NCBI RefSeq assembly: GCF_020524585.1
Contig: NZ_JAIVLK010000011.1
Coordinates: forward strand, 124,001-188,000
DNA: 64,000 bases
Direction: 5' to 3'
From: Celeribacter naphthalenivorans
Lineage (GTDB): Bacteria > Pseudomonadota > Alphaproteobacteria > Rhodobacterales > Rhodobacteraceae
Shown piece by piece: positions 16,805 to 24,615 of this stretch (positions within the stretch are counted from its first letter, which is position 1; the number at the start of each line of letters is the position of its first letter). A model generated the notes under the pieces. It was not told the DNA's origin and did not search any database. It worked only from the letters and a program-made list of their open reading frames with translations. Both the position numbers and the translations under genes were made by a program.

Positions 16805-18571
16805 TCACTCTTCGAACGGGTCCCATTCATCTTCGACTTCCTGAAGCGCCTCAGTGGCGGCCTCAGAGGCAATTTTTTCCGGGGTGCGAACATCGGAGAT
16901 TTTCGCATCGGGGAACAGCTCGAACACTTTCGCCACGATGGGCTGTTGCATCGCTTCGGCACGGAGCGCCATCTCTTCGGCGTGTTCGATCTCGTAGATC
17001 GTGCGGACGTCCTCGGGGGCCTCCGCGATGGTGATCATCCAACGCACGCCGGTCAGGCGGTGAAGCCGGTCGGCCAAGCGTGGCGCGAGGTCCTGTGCGG
17101 CTTTGCCCCAAGGCTGAAACTCGATCCGCCCCGGCGCGTAGCGCGCAATGCGCATGTTCTCTTTCGCTTCGATCAAAAGCGTGCCGGCGCGGTGTTCTTC
17201 GAGCAGGGCGACGACGCTTTCGAAACTGGTGAAGCGGGCGAGAGAGGCCTCGGGGGCCAGTGCCGTCGCGGTCGCGGCGCCGGACGACATGGTCGCTCCG
17301 TGGACCGGGCCGCGGGGTGCCCCCTGTGCGCTTCCCTGCGCATGTGTCGTGCCGCCACCCGCAGGCGCGCCGCCTCCCGCCGGACCCGAAGGCGGCCGCG
17401 GCGGCGGGTTTTGTTCGTTCAACTTGCGCACCAAATCTTCCGGCATCGGCAGGTCAGCCACATGGGTGAGCCGGATGATCGCCATTTCAGACGCCATCAT
17501 CGCGTTGGGTGCGGCGGAGACCTCTTCGATGGCTTTCAACAGCATTTGCCACATGCGCGACATCACCCGCATCGGTAGTTTCTCGGCCATCTCCAACCCG
17601 CGCGCGCGCTCGTCGGGGCCAATGGTGGGGTCTTCAGCGGCGGAGGGCGTGATCTTGATCACCGACACCCAATGGGTGATTTCCGCCAGATCGCGCAGCA
17701 CGGCCAGCGGGTCGGCGCCGTCGGCATATTGCCCGCCCAATTCCTCAAGTGCACCTGCGGCATCGCCGCGCATGATCATGTCGAAAAGATCGAGCACACG
17801 GCCCCGGTCGGCGAGGCCCAGCATGGCGCGGACCTGATCGACGGTGGTCTCGCCTGCGCCATGGGAAATCGCCTGATCCAAGAGCGACAGCGCGTCGCGC
17901 ACAGAGCCTTCGGCGGCGCGGGTGATCAGGGCAAGCGCGTCTTGCGCCACCTCCGAGCCTTCTTTGCCTGCAATCGAGGAGAGGTGGTTCATCATCACCT
18001 CCGGCTCGATCCGGCGCAGATCGAACCGCTGACAGCGCGACAGCACCGTCACCGGAACCTTGCGAATCTCGGTCGTGGCGAAGATGAATTTGACGTGGGC
18101 GGGGGGCTCTTCGAGGGTCTTCAGGAGCGCGTTGAACGCACTCGTGGAGAGCATGTGCACCTCGTCGATGATGTAGATTTTGTAGCGCGCCGAGGCCGCC
18201 CGGTAATGCACCGAATCGATGATCTCGCGAATGTCGCCGACACCTGTGCGCGATGCGGCGTCCATCTCCATCACGTCGACATGACGCCCCTCGGAAATCG
18301 CGACACAATGCTCGCAGACGCCACAGGGGTCTGTTGTCGGCATGCCGGTGCCATCGGGGCCGATGCAGTTCATGCCCTTGGCGATGATCCGCGCGGTGGT
18401 GGTTTTGCCCGTGCCGCGAATGCCGGTCATGATAAACGCCTGCGCGATCCGGTCGGCGGCAAAGGCGTTTTTCAGGGTCCGCACCATGGCGTCCTGACCG
18501 ATCAGATCGACAAAGGTTTCCGGGCGATATTTGCGCGCCAGTACCTTGTAGCCGGTGGTGGTGTCGGTCAT
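16805..18571 (-). CDS. dnaX: DNA polymerase III subunits gamma/tau
   Basis: Clamp-loader ATPase of the replisome, 588 residues from the ATG at 18571 (MTDTTTGYKVLARKYRPETF). Walker A GIRGTGKTTTAR, a zinc-binding four-cysteine cluster (MNC then DPCGVCEHC), Walker B and box VI DEVHMLS, and the SRC sensor (LSRCQRF) are all visible. A Gly/Pro/Ala-rich linker (PPSGPAGGGAPAGGG) leads to the tau-specific C-terminal part ending EWDPFEE. I see no slippery heptamer of the E. coli kind, so a gamma form by frameshift is not supported. Confidence 0.96.
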   Translation of the reverse strand: MTDTTTGYKVLARKYRPETFVDLIGQDAMVRTLKNAFAADRIAQAFIMTGIRGTGKTTTARIIAKGMNCIGPDGTGMPTTDPCGVCEHCVAISEGRHVDVMEMDAASRTGVGDIREIIDSVHYRAASARYKIYIIDEVHMLSTSAFNALLKTLEEPPAHVKFIFATTEIRKVPVTVLSRCQRFDLRRIEPEVMMNHLSSIAGKEGSEVAQDALALITRAAEGSVRDALSLLDQAISHGAGETTVDQVRAMLGLADRGRVLDLFDMIMRGDAAGALEELGGQYADGADPLAVLRDLAEITHWVSVIKITPSAAEDPTIGPDERARGLEMAEKLPMRVMSRMWQMLLKAIEEVSAAPNAMMASEMAIIRLTHVADLPMPEDLVRKLNEQNPPPRPPSGPAGGGAPAGGGTTHAQGSAQGAPRGPVHGATMSSGAATATALAPEASLARFTSFESVVALLEEHRAGTLLIEAKENMRIARYAPGRIEFQPWGKAAQDLAPRLADRLHRLTGVRWMITIAEAPEDVRTIYEIEHAEEMALRAEAMQQPIVAKVFELFPDAKISDVRTPEKIASEAATEALQEVEDEWDPFEE

Positions 18572-18645
18572 GCGAGGGCCCTTTTCTGTGTTCCGCTCTA
18601 AGGTAAGGGCGGGGACCTCTCCCCGCAACCTCATTTCAGAGCTGC

Positions 18646-19689
18646 TCACTCGCCACGCCGGGCCTTTTTCGCCTTCATCGTGGTTTTCACCATTTTGGAG
18701 AATTTCCGCCCCCGCTCGCGGGCTTCTGCGATGGTCTCGGAGTTGCGGGTGTCCTCGTCCACCAGCTTGCGCCAGCGCTCGACACGGTCGGGATCGAGAT
18801 CTCCGGCCTCTACCGCGCGGCGCACGGCACAGCCCGGCTCGGTCTGGTGTTGGCAGTCGGAGAATTTGCACTCTGTGGCGAGGTCCGTGATGTCCTCGAA
18901 CAGCGTCGCGATGCCCTCGGAGGCGTCATGTAGCGCAAGCTCCCGCATCCCTGGCGTGTCGATCAGCCAGCCCCCCGCATGCATCCGGTGCATCGAGCGC
19001 GCGGTGGTGGTGTGCCGCCCCTTGGCGTCGTCCTCGCGGATGTCGCCGACCTCGATGTCTTCGCCGGTGAGGCCGCGCGCGATGGTGGATTTGCCCACGC
19101 CGGAAGAACCGACCAAAGCAATCGTCTGACCTGTGCCGCAATAGCGCTCAAGCCGGGCAATGTCCTCGGGCGACTTGGCGTTGATCAAGAGGACTTCGGC
19201 GCCGTCATAGAGGGCTTTGGCGCGGTCCTCGTAGATCTCTGCGGGCATGTCCTCGGGCTTGTCGGCCTTGGTGATGACGATCACTGGCGTGGCCTCTGCC
19301 TCAATCGCGATGGCGAGGTAGCGTTCCAGCCGCGCCTCGTTGAAATCGAGGTTGCAGGACGTGGTGATGAACAGCGTGTCGATATTGGCGGCGATCAACT
19401 GTGCCTGCGCCGCGAGGCCCGCGGCTTTGCGGGAGATCACCGTCTTGCGGTCCAACACGCGGATCAGCCGTTCGCCATCGGTGAGGGCAAAATCGCCCAC
19501 GGCCATGTCGGTCGCAACATGATCGCCCGTAAGCGCGATTTCGCGGCGCTCCAGATCGGGTGTCAGCGCCACGACGGAGCGGCGGCGCACTTCGGAGAGG
19601 CGCACGGGCGTGAGGGATTCGACTTCGGTGAGATCGAGCTGGCCGTTGAAAAACTGGGACCAGCCGAGGATATTGAGATTAGATGTCAT
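18646..19689 (-). CDS. rsgA: Ribosome small subunit-dependent GTPase RsgA
   Basis: Circularly permuted GTPase that checks late 30S maturation. From the ATG at 19689 it has 347 residues. An OB-fold N-terminus is followed by GTPase motifs in permuted order: TKAD (G4), GSSGVGKST (G1), DTPGMREL (G3). The C-terminal zinc-binding knuckle is CKFSDCQHQTEPGC. A TTG at 19704 could extend it by five codons. The very basic tail (KMVKTTMKAKKARRGE) fits rRNA contact. It lies between ffs and dnaX. Confidence 0.95.
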   Translation of the reverse strand: MTSNLNILGWSQFFNGQLDLTEVESLTPVRLSEVRRRSVVALTPDLERREIALTGDHVATDMAVGDFALTDGERLIRVLDRKTVISRKAAGLAAQAQLIAANIDTLFITTSCNLDFNEARLERYLAIAIEAEATPVIVITKADKPEDMPAEIYEDRAKALYDGAEVLLINAKSPEDIARLERYCGTGQTIALVGSSGVGKSTIARGLTGEDIEVGDIREDDAKGRHTTTARSMHRMHAGGWLIDTPGMRELALHDASEGIATLFEDITDLATECKFSDCQHQTEPGCAVRRAVEAGDLDPDRVERWRKLVDEDTRNSETIAEARERGRKFSKMVKTTMKAKKARRGE

Positions 19690-19717
19690 GAGACTGCCTT
19701 GCAAAACGCGAAAGGGC

Positions 19718-19741
19718 TTCCGCGCCGAACGGGCGGCGGAA
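19718..19741 (-). promoter_or_regulatory. Hairpin in the rsgA leader
   Basis: On the minus strand TTCCGC-C-GCC pairs with GGCGCGGAA around a 5-nt loop, followed by a moderately T-rich stretch, 28 nt before the rsgA start. It could be a weak attenuator terminator. Confidence 0.4.
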
Positions 19742-19779
19742 GGGAACGGTTTCGGGCAGTCCGATGATGGGAATAGGCC

Positions 19780-19815
19780 TTAAGCGGCTGCCCGAGGGGC
19801 GGTAGCGACAATCAT
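19780..19815 (-). CDS. Possible 11-codon leader ORF upstream of rsgA
   Basis: On the minus strand a perfect GAGGAGG (19822-19828), 6 nt before an ATG, opens a reading frame MIVATAPRAAA with stop TAA. It lies between the SRP RNA and rsgA. Its 3' half contains TCGGGCAG, the complement of CTGCCCGA downstream (plus-strand 19752-19759), so ribosome position on this ORF could choose between leader structures. No homologue is known to me. The support is the unusually good ribosome site and the pairing; the peptide itself may have no function. Confidence 0.4.
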   Translation of the reverse strand: MIVATAPRAAA

Positions 19816-19847
19816 CAATTTCCTCCTCGGCATGCAGTTAAGGTTTA

Positions 19848-19948
19848 GGTGAGAGGCTGGACAACGACCCAAGCGGGGCTCGTTACGGCTGCTTCCTTCC
19901 GGACCTGACCGGGTTGGCGAGGCGCTCGCCCGCGCCAACCTCTCACGG
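19848..19948 (-). ncRNA. ffs: Signal recognition particle RNA (4.5S, small bacterial type)
   Basis: On the minus strand the universally conserved SRP core CAGGTCCGGAAGGAAGCAG is present, containing the GGAA tetraloop and the internal loops bound by Ffh. The ends pair (GTGAGAGG with CCTCTCAC), and GTTGGCGCGGGCGAG pairs back near the middle, giving the expected single long hairpin of about 100 nt. It precedes rsgA and the dnaX-ybaB-recR cluster. The RNA targets nascent membrane proteins to SecYEG together with Ffh and FtsY. Confidence 0.95.
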
Positions 19949-19989
19949 CGTTACATAATGATGACAGTACGGGAAAGCAAGAGGGCGGT

Positions 19990-20895
19990 TCAACTGCCGA
20001 GGCGTCTGCGTTCGTCGCGCAAAAGTCCCGCAAGTCGGTGAAAGTCCGCGCTCCGCGCCGAGCTTTTGCGCCAGGCCAGAACCACTTCGCGCGGTTTGGT
20101 GCCGAAAAGCGGCGTCAGGTGAATGTCGGTGTTGCGCGTGACGCCGGCATCAATCGCCAGCTGTGGCAAAAGCGTGATGCCGAGGCCCTCTTCGACCATG
20201 GCGACGAGCGTCGGCAGCGATGTGGCCGCAAAGGTTTCGTCCTGTTTCGCGTGGCTCTCCGGGAAGGCCGAAAGCGCGTGACGTTGCAGACAATGCCCGC
20301 GCTCCAAAAGCAAAAGCGTCTCATCGTCCAAATCCGGCCCACCGATCGGGCGGTCAGACAATAGCCGGTGCCCCGGTGCTGTGGCCAGTTGGTAATCGTC
20401 CTCGAACAGGCTTTCCATCTCCAGATCGCCGGTCTCAAACGGCAGTGCAATCAGGATCACATCCAGCCGCCCGGCGCGTAGCCCCGCGATCAGGTGTTCG
20501 GTCAATTCCTCGCGCATGTAGAGCCTCAGATCGGGATAATCCTGACGCAGGCGCGGCAGCAGGCGGGGAAAGAGAAACGGCCCGACCGTCGGAATCGTGC
20601 CGAGTTTCAAGGTGCCACGCAGCGTGCCGGATTGGCTCTGCGCCAGCTCCACCATGTCCTGTGCCTCGGCCAGCATCACGCGGGCACGCGCCGCGATCTC
20701 TTCGCCCAGAGGGGTCATCAAAACGCTGCGCTTGGTGCGTTCGGCGATGGGGGTGCCGAGGATGTCTTCGAGTTCCTTGAGACCTGATGAGAGGGTCGAT
20801 TGCGTGACGAAACAAGCCTCGGCAGCACGGCCGAAATGCAGCTCATCGGCAAGAGCGGTGAGGAAGCGAAGCTGGCGCAGGGTGGGCAGGTTCAT
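19990..20895 (-). CDS. LysR-type regulator, OxyR-like with one redox cysteine missing
   Basis: 301-residue LysR-family regulator divergent from a 1-Cys peroxiredoxin gene. The N-terminal winged HTH is LRQLRFLTALADELHFGRAAEACFVTQSTLS. The effector domain matches OxyR around the peroxide-sensing site: LLERGHCLQRHALSAF, where Cys202 corresponds to E. coli Cys199. The partner expected nine residues on (E. coli Cys208) is Phe211. It is therefore OxyR-like but cannot form the usual intramolecular disulfide; it may sense by sulfenic acid or mixed disulfide, or not be a peroxide sensor at all. A regulatory role on the divergent peroxiredoxin is likely from position. Confidence 0.85.
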   Translation of the reverse strand: MNLPTLRQLRFLTALADELHFGRAAEACFVTQSTLSSGLKELEDILGTPIAERTKRSVLMTPLGEEIAARARVMLAEAQDMVELAQSQSGTLRGTLKLGTIPTVGPFLFPRLLPRLRQDYPDLRLYMREELTEHLIAGLRAGRLDVILIALPFETGDLEMESLFEDDYQLATAPGHRLLSDRPIGGPDLDDETLLLLERGHCLQRHALSAFPESHAKQDETFAATSLPTLVAMVEEGLGITLLPQLAIDAGVTRNTDIHLTPLFGTKPREVVLAWRKSSARSADFHRLAGLLRDERRRLGS

Positions 20896-21027
20896 TGATC
20901 GAATTTCTCAATTACTTTGATCTTTTTTATTCGTTTCAACAATGAATTCGCAAGAGCTATCTCTGTGTCATCGAAAGGGCGGCGACGCCTTGGAGCGAAA
21001 AACACATATAAAACAAAGGATAACGAT
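20896..21027. promoter_or_regulatory. Divergent promoter region oxyR-like / peroxiredoxin
   Basis: 132 bp between the two start codons, AT-rich compared with the surroundings. It holds TTGATC (20897-20902) and TTTGATC further on, as loosely repeated half-sites, but no clear four-part ATAG-type OxyR site. It must hold both promoters and probably the LysR-type operator. Confidence 0.5.
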
Positions 21028-21684
21028 ATGACCGATCACATCGAAACCATCACGGGCCCGCAGTTGAACAAACCCGCCCCGGCGTTTGAGGCACTGACCA
21101 CCGATGGCGTCAAAACCCTCGACGATTATAAGGGCAAATGGCTGATCCTCTTCTCCCACCCGGCGGATTTCACGCCCGTGTGCACCACGGAATTCATCGG
21201 TTTCGCGGGCAAGCAAGATGAGTTCAACGCCATGGGGGTCGAACTGCTGGGCCTGTCCATCGACAGCCACTATTCCCACATCGCCTGGATGCTGAACATC
21301 AAGGAAAACTGGGGTGTCGAGATCAAATTCCCGATCATCGCAGACCTGTCGATGAAAGTGGCTAATGCTTACGGCATGATCCAGCCGGGGGCTTCGGACA
21401 CGGCGGCGGTGCGGGCGACGTTCATCATCGACCCGAACGGCATCCTGCGCGCTATGGTCTATTACCCGATGAACGCGGGGCGGTCTGTGGATGAGATTCA
21501 CCGCCTCGTGGTGGCGCTGCAAGCGGCGGATGAGAACAAATGTGCGATGCCGGAGAACTGGAAGCCGGGGGATGCGGTGATCGTGCCGACCCCGCCGACC
21601 GCCGCCGCCGCGCAGGCGAAACTGGCCGAGGCACCGGAAGGGCAGAAGGTTGTGGATTGGTACTTCGCGACGCGTCAGCTCTGA
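21028..21684 (+). CDS. 1-Cys peroxiredoxin (Prx6 type)
   Basis: Thiol peroxidase of 218 residues that reduces hydrogen peroxide or organic peroxides. The ATG at 21028 follows AAAGGA by 7 nt. The peroxidatic site is HPADFTPVCTTE with the Cys about residue 51; WMLNIKENWG and the long C-terminal part (NWKPGDAVIVPTPPT) are typical of the Prx6 subgroup. Other cysteines (for example near NKCAMPENW) are not in the classic resolving position. Divergent from the OxyR-like gene, pointing to peroxide-linked control. Confidence 0.92.
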   Translation: MTDHIETITGPQLNKPAPAFEALTTDGVKTLDDYKGKWLILFSHPADFTPVCTTEFIGFAGKQDEFNAMGVELLGLSIDSHYSHIAWMLNIKENWGVEIKFPIIADLSMKVANAYGMIQPGASDTAAVRATFIIDPNGILRAMVYYPMNAGRSVDEIHRLVVALQAADENKCAMPENWKPGDAVIVPTPPTAAAAQAKLAEAPEGQKVVDWYFATRQL

Positions 21685-21702
21685 ACGTTCATGCCGAATG
21701 AG

Positions 21703-21730
21703 AAGGGGCGCCAGATCGGCGCCCCTTTTT
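21703..21730 (+). terminator. Intrinsic terminator after the peroxiredoxin gene
   Basis: AAGGGGCGCC (21703-21712) pairs with GGCGCCCCTT (21718-21727) around a 5-nt loop, followed by T residues. Confidence 0.92.
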
Positions 21731-21758
21731 GATCTTATCCCCGTGGACGTTCCGCGCA

Positions 21759-22523
21759 CTATCCTTGCGGGCGTTCCGCCCAACCGGCAAAGATTTTCTC
21801 CAGCGCCACTACGATGTAGTAAAGCAGGATGCCGAGGAAGGCCAAAGCGATCAGCACGGCGAACATCAGCGGGTAATCCGCGTTGATCTTGCCGCTGTCG
21901 AACAGGTGCCCGAGGCCTTTGCCGTGCGGCTCGACGATCTCCATCAGGTTGGTGCCGATGAAAGCCAGCGTCACCGCGACCTTCAACGCGCCGAAGAACT
22001 CCGGCAGGGTTTTCGGCAGGGCAATTTTCCAGAAAATCGTCCATTTCGAGGCGCCGAGAGAGCGCAAAATATCACGATATTCCGGCTCCAAAGTCGACAG
22101 CCCGATGGAGACCGCGACGGAGATCGGGAAAAAGGAAATCATGAAGGCGATGAGCACGGTGTTCAGATCATGCTGGCCAATGAGAATGAGCGCAATCACC
22201 GGCACGACGGTGGCTTTCGGAATGGCGTTAAAGCCGACCAAAAGCGGATAAAGCGCGTCGCGCATGGTGCGGGAAAAGCCCATGATCATGCCGATCAACG
22301 TACCGAAGACAACGGCGACCAAAAGCCCGACGACGGTGCGCCAGAGCGTTTGCCATCCGTAAATCAGGAATAGATTCCAATACTTTGCATAGGCCGGGAT
22401 CAGGTCGGAGGGGGAGGCCATTTTGTAGTTCGGCCATTGGTTCACCCAGACGATGAATTCCCAAAAGACGAGGAAAATGACGATGGCGATCATCGGCGTG
22501 GCGATCTTGCGGAAGGTTTTCAT
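21759..22523 (-). CDS. ABC transporter permease (SsuC/TauC/ThiX type)
   Basis: Inner-membrane permease of 254 residues with about six helices. The cytoplasmic coupling motif EYRDILRSLGASKWTIFWKIALPKTLPEFFGAL is the EAA loop of the nitrate/sulfonate/taurine/pyrimidine importer group. Its ATG overlaps the stop of the ATPase gene by one base (TAATG), so it is the last gene of a substrate-binding protein, ATPase, permease operon. Confidence 0.9.
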   Translation of the reverse strand: MKTFRKIATPMIAIVIFLVFWEFIVWVNQWPNYKMASPSDLIPAYAKYWNLFLIYGWQTLWRTVVGLLVAVVFGTLIGMIMGFSRTMRDALYPLLVGFNAIPKATVVPVIALILIGQHDLNTVLIAFMISFFPISVAVSIGLSTLEPEYRDILRSLGASKWTIFWKIALPKTLPEFFGALKVAVTLAFIGTNLMEIVEPHGKGLGHLFDSGKINADYPLMFAVLIALAFLGILLYYIVVALEKIFAGWAERPQG

Positions 22524-23317
22524 TATGCTGCCTCCTCGTCTTTCGCACGCCCTTGCGCGATCTCGATCTGGTGGCGCAGGCGGTGCAAAATCTCGGTCGC
22601 CTCGGGGGTGTAAATCACTTCCAGATCGGTGCGCCCATCGAGTTTGACGTTCTCCACATGCTGGGTCGTCGCCGGACGACCCGAGAGCACGATGACCTCA
22701 TCGGCGAGGTAGACGCTTTCGCGCAGATCATGGGTGATCAGCACGCCGGTGAACGGCTCCTCGGCGCGGAGCGCGTGCATGGTCTGCCAGAGGTCTTCGC
22801 GGGTAAACGCATCGAGCGCGCCGAAGGGTTCGTCCATGATCAACACGTCGGGCTTGTGCACGATGGCGCGACACAGAGAGGCCCGCTGACGCATGCCGCC
22901 GGACAGCTCAGACGGGCGTTTGTCCTCAAACCCCTCAAGGCCCACAAGCGCCAAAAGCTCGCGCCCGCGCTCCTCTTTTTCGCGTTTGCTCATCTTGTTC
23001 GGCACGATCTCTAGCGGCAGCAACACGTTCTGAAGGATCGTCCGCCATTCCAGCATCACCGGGTTTTGAAAGGCCATGCCGACGGTCGAGCGCGGGCTTG
23101 TCACCTTTTCACCATGGAGCCAAACCTCGCCCTGATCCGGCTTCATCAGCCCGGCGATGAGCTTCGTCAGTGTGGATTTGCCACAGCCGGACGGCCCGAC
23201 CACGGCGCAGAAATCGCCTTCGGGGACGGAGATGTTGAGGTCGTCGAGAACGGGCAGGGGGCCGTTGTCGGTCTTGTAGGCGTGGGTCACGCCTTTGATG
23301 TCTATGAGATTTGCCAT
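22523..23317 (-). CDS. ABC transporter ATP-binding protein (SsuB/TauB/ThiZ type)
   Basis: Energises the importer. 264 residues from the ATG at 23317 (MANLIDIKGVTHAYK). Walker A GPSGCGKST, Q-loop AFQNPVMLEW, signature LSGGMRQRAS, Walker B VLIMDEPFGALD and H-loop LITHD are all present. The longer frame upstream lacks family similarity. It is followed at once by the permease gene. Confidence 0.93.
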   Translation of the reverse strand: MANLIDIKGVTHAYKTDNGPLPVLDDLNISVPEGDFCAVVGPSGCGKSTLTKLIAGLMKPDQGEVWLHGEKVTSPRSTVGMAFQNPVMLEWRTILQNVLLPLEIVPNKMSKREKEERGRELLALVGLEGFEDKRPSELSGGMRQRASLCRAIVHKPDVLIMDEPFGALDAFTREDLWQTMHALRAEEPFTGVLITHDLRESVYLADEVIVLSGRPATTQHVENVKLDGRTDLEVIYTPEATEILHRLRHQIEIAQGRAKDEEAA

Positions 23318-23397
23318 TTTGTCCGCTCTTTTTGCCCGCATGAAAACGGGCGCGAGCCTCTTTGAGGTCCCGCGCCCGCCAAAGTCTTCGCGGTGGA

Positions 23398-24405
23398 TTA
23401 CTTCAGCATGCGCGCGTCAGTGGCGGGCAGGTAATCTTCGGTGAAATAGAGGCTCGCGTCAGGCTCTGCGTTGAACTCGTAGACCATTTTGAGCTGCTCA
23501 AGCGAGCCGGCAAAGCGCTCCGCATCGATCCCGCCCATGCCGTGTTCGGCGACGTAATCGGTGTAGACATTGCCCTCAAGCGCCAGTTCGAGACGGCGGG
23601 TCTCAAGGTCCAGATCAGAGGCCGGGTTGTACTTGATCATATATTCGACCGAGGCCTTCGGATCGGCCATGGCGTCTTTCCAGCCCATGGTCACGGCGGA
23701 GACAAAATCTTTGACCGCGTCCGGGTTCTCAGAGGCGAAATCGGTGTTCACAATCAACACGTTGCCGTAAAGGTTCACGCCGTAATCCGACATCATGATG
23801 GTCGAAATGTCATCTTCCGGCACGCCGAGGCGCACGAGGTTCAGGAAGGACGAAAAGTTAAAGCCAGTGACGGCATCGACCTTGCCCTCGGCCAGCATCG
23901 GCTCGCGGGTCGGGAAGCCGACCGGCTCGACAGTGATCGCCTCCATGTCGAGATCGTTCTCGGCGGCAAAGATCGGGAATTGCGCCCATGCGCCATCCGG
24001 CGGCGGCGCGCCGAGGATTTTGCCTTCGAGGTCTTTCGGAGCTTCGATGCCCAAAGATTTGCGGCCGACCACGGCGAATGCGGGTGCGTCATAGATCATC
24101 ATCATGCCGATGACCGGCGCGCCGGGGTTTTGGTCGAGGAATTTTACGAGGCTGTTGATGTCCGCCATGCCGACCGGAAACGCGCCGGTGGCGACTTTCG
24201 GAATGGCGTCGAGCGAGCCTTGGCCTGCGGAGATTTCAACGCTCAGATCAGCGTCGGAAAAATAGCCTTTTTCCAGTGCGGTGAAATAGGGGGCCGCGGG
24301 GCCCTCGAATTTCCAGTCGAGCGCGAAAGGCATCGCGGTCTCGGCGGTGGCGGCCGTCGCGGTCAGCGCAAAGGCAGCCATGGTGGTGATGGATTTGTAG
24401 AGCAT
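23398..24405 (-). CDS. ABC transporter substrate-binding protein (NMT1/THI5-like)
   Basis: Periplasmic binding protein of 335 residues from the ATG at 24405, which has a GGGGAA site upstream. Sec signal peptide MLYKSITTMAAFALTATAATAETA. The mature part resembles SsuA/ThiY proteins (FALDWKFEGPAAPYFTALEKGYFSDADLSVEISAGQGS; GIEAPKDLEGKILGAPP). These bind small molecules such as sulfonates, pyrimidine or riboflavin precursors; no THI-box or FMN riboswitch is visible, so the ligand stays open. First gene of the operon; an inverted repeat sits 40 bp upstream. Confidence 0.88.
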   Translation of the reverse strand: MLYKSITTMAAFALTATAATAETAMPFALDWKFEGPAAPYFTALEKGYFSDADLSVEISAGQGSLDAIPKVATGAFPVGMADINSLVKFLDQNPGAPVIGMMMIYDAPAFAVVGRKSLGIEAPKDLEGKILGAPPPDGAWAQFPIFAAENDLDMEAITVEPVGFPTREPMLAEGKVDAVTGFNFSSFLNLVRLGVPEDDISTIMMSDYGVNLYGNVLIVNTDFASENPDAVKDFVSAVTMGWKDAMADPKASVEYMIKYNPASDLDLETRRLELALEGNVYTDYVAEHGMGGIDAERFAGSLEQLKMVYEFNAEPDASLYFTEDYLPATDARMLK

Positions 24406-24444
24406 GTTTTTCCCCTGAAAAATTCCCTGTGTCATTCCGGCTCA

Positions 24445-24460
24445 GAATGGCGTGCCATTC
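24445..24460. promoter_or_regulatory. Inverted repeat upstream of the ABC importer operon
   Basis: GAATGGC and GCCATTC with a 2-nt centre make a perfect 16-bp dyad, 40 bp before the start of the binding-protein gene. A candidate operator; the cognate regulator is not adjacent. Confidence 0.45.
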
Positions 24461-24553
24461 AGGCGCCTGCGAGATTGAGGTTCACAATGATGTATACAAC
24501 CTTAATGCCTGCGTAAAAAAATGGCGGAAAAAATTTATTTGCCCATTTGGTAA

Positions 24554-24580
24554 ACAAAAAACGGCCACGTGATGTGGCCG
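24554..24580 (-). terminator. Intrinsic terminator after the cyclic phosphodiesterase gene
   Basis: CGGCCAC (24562-24568) pairs with GTGGCCG (24574-24580); on the minus strand a run of T (24555-24561) follows. It ends the minus-strand transcript from 26592. Confidence 0.88.
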
Positions 24581-24615
24581 CTTTGTCGATATGCGCTCAG
24601 GTCGGCCAATTCGGC

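Noticed and set aside
16805-18571. Programmed frameshift in dnaX giving gamma
   Set aside because: No A-AAA-AAG-like slippery heptamer with a downstream hairpin was found around the expected place.
24406-24590. TPP or FMN riboswitch before the NMT1-type importer
   Set aside because: No THI-box (CTGAGA) or RFN-type conserved blocks in the region; only a short dyad is seen.
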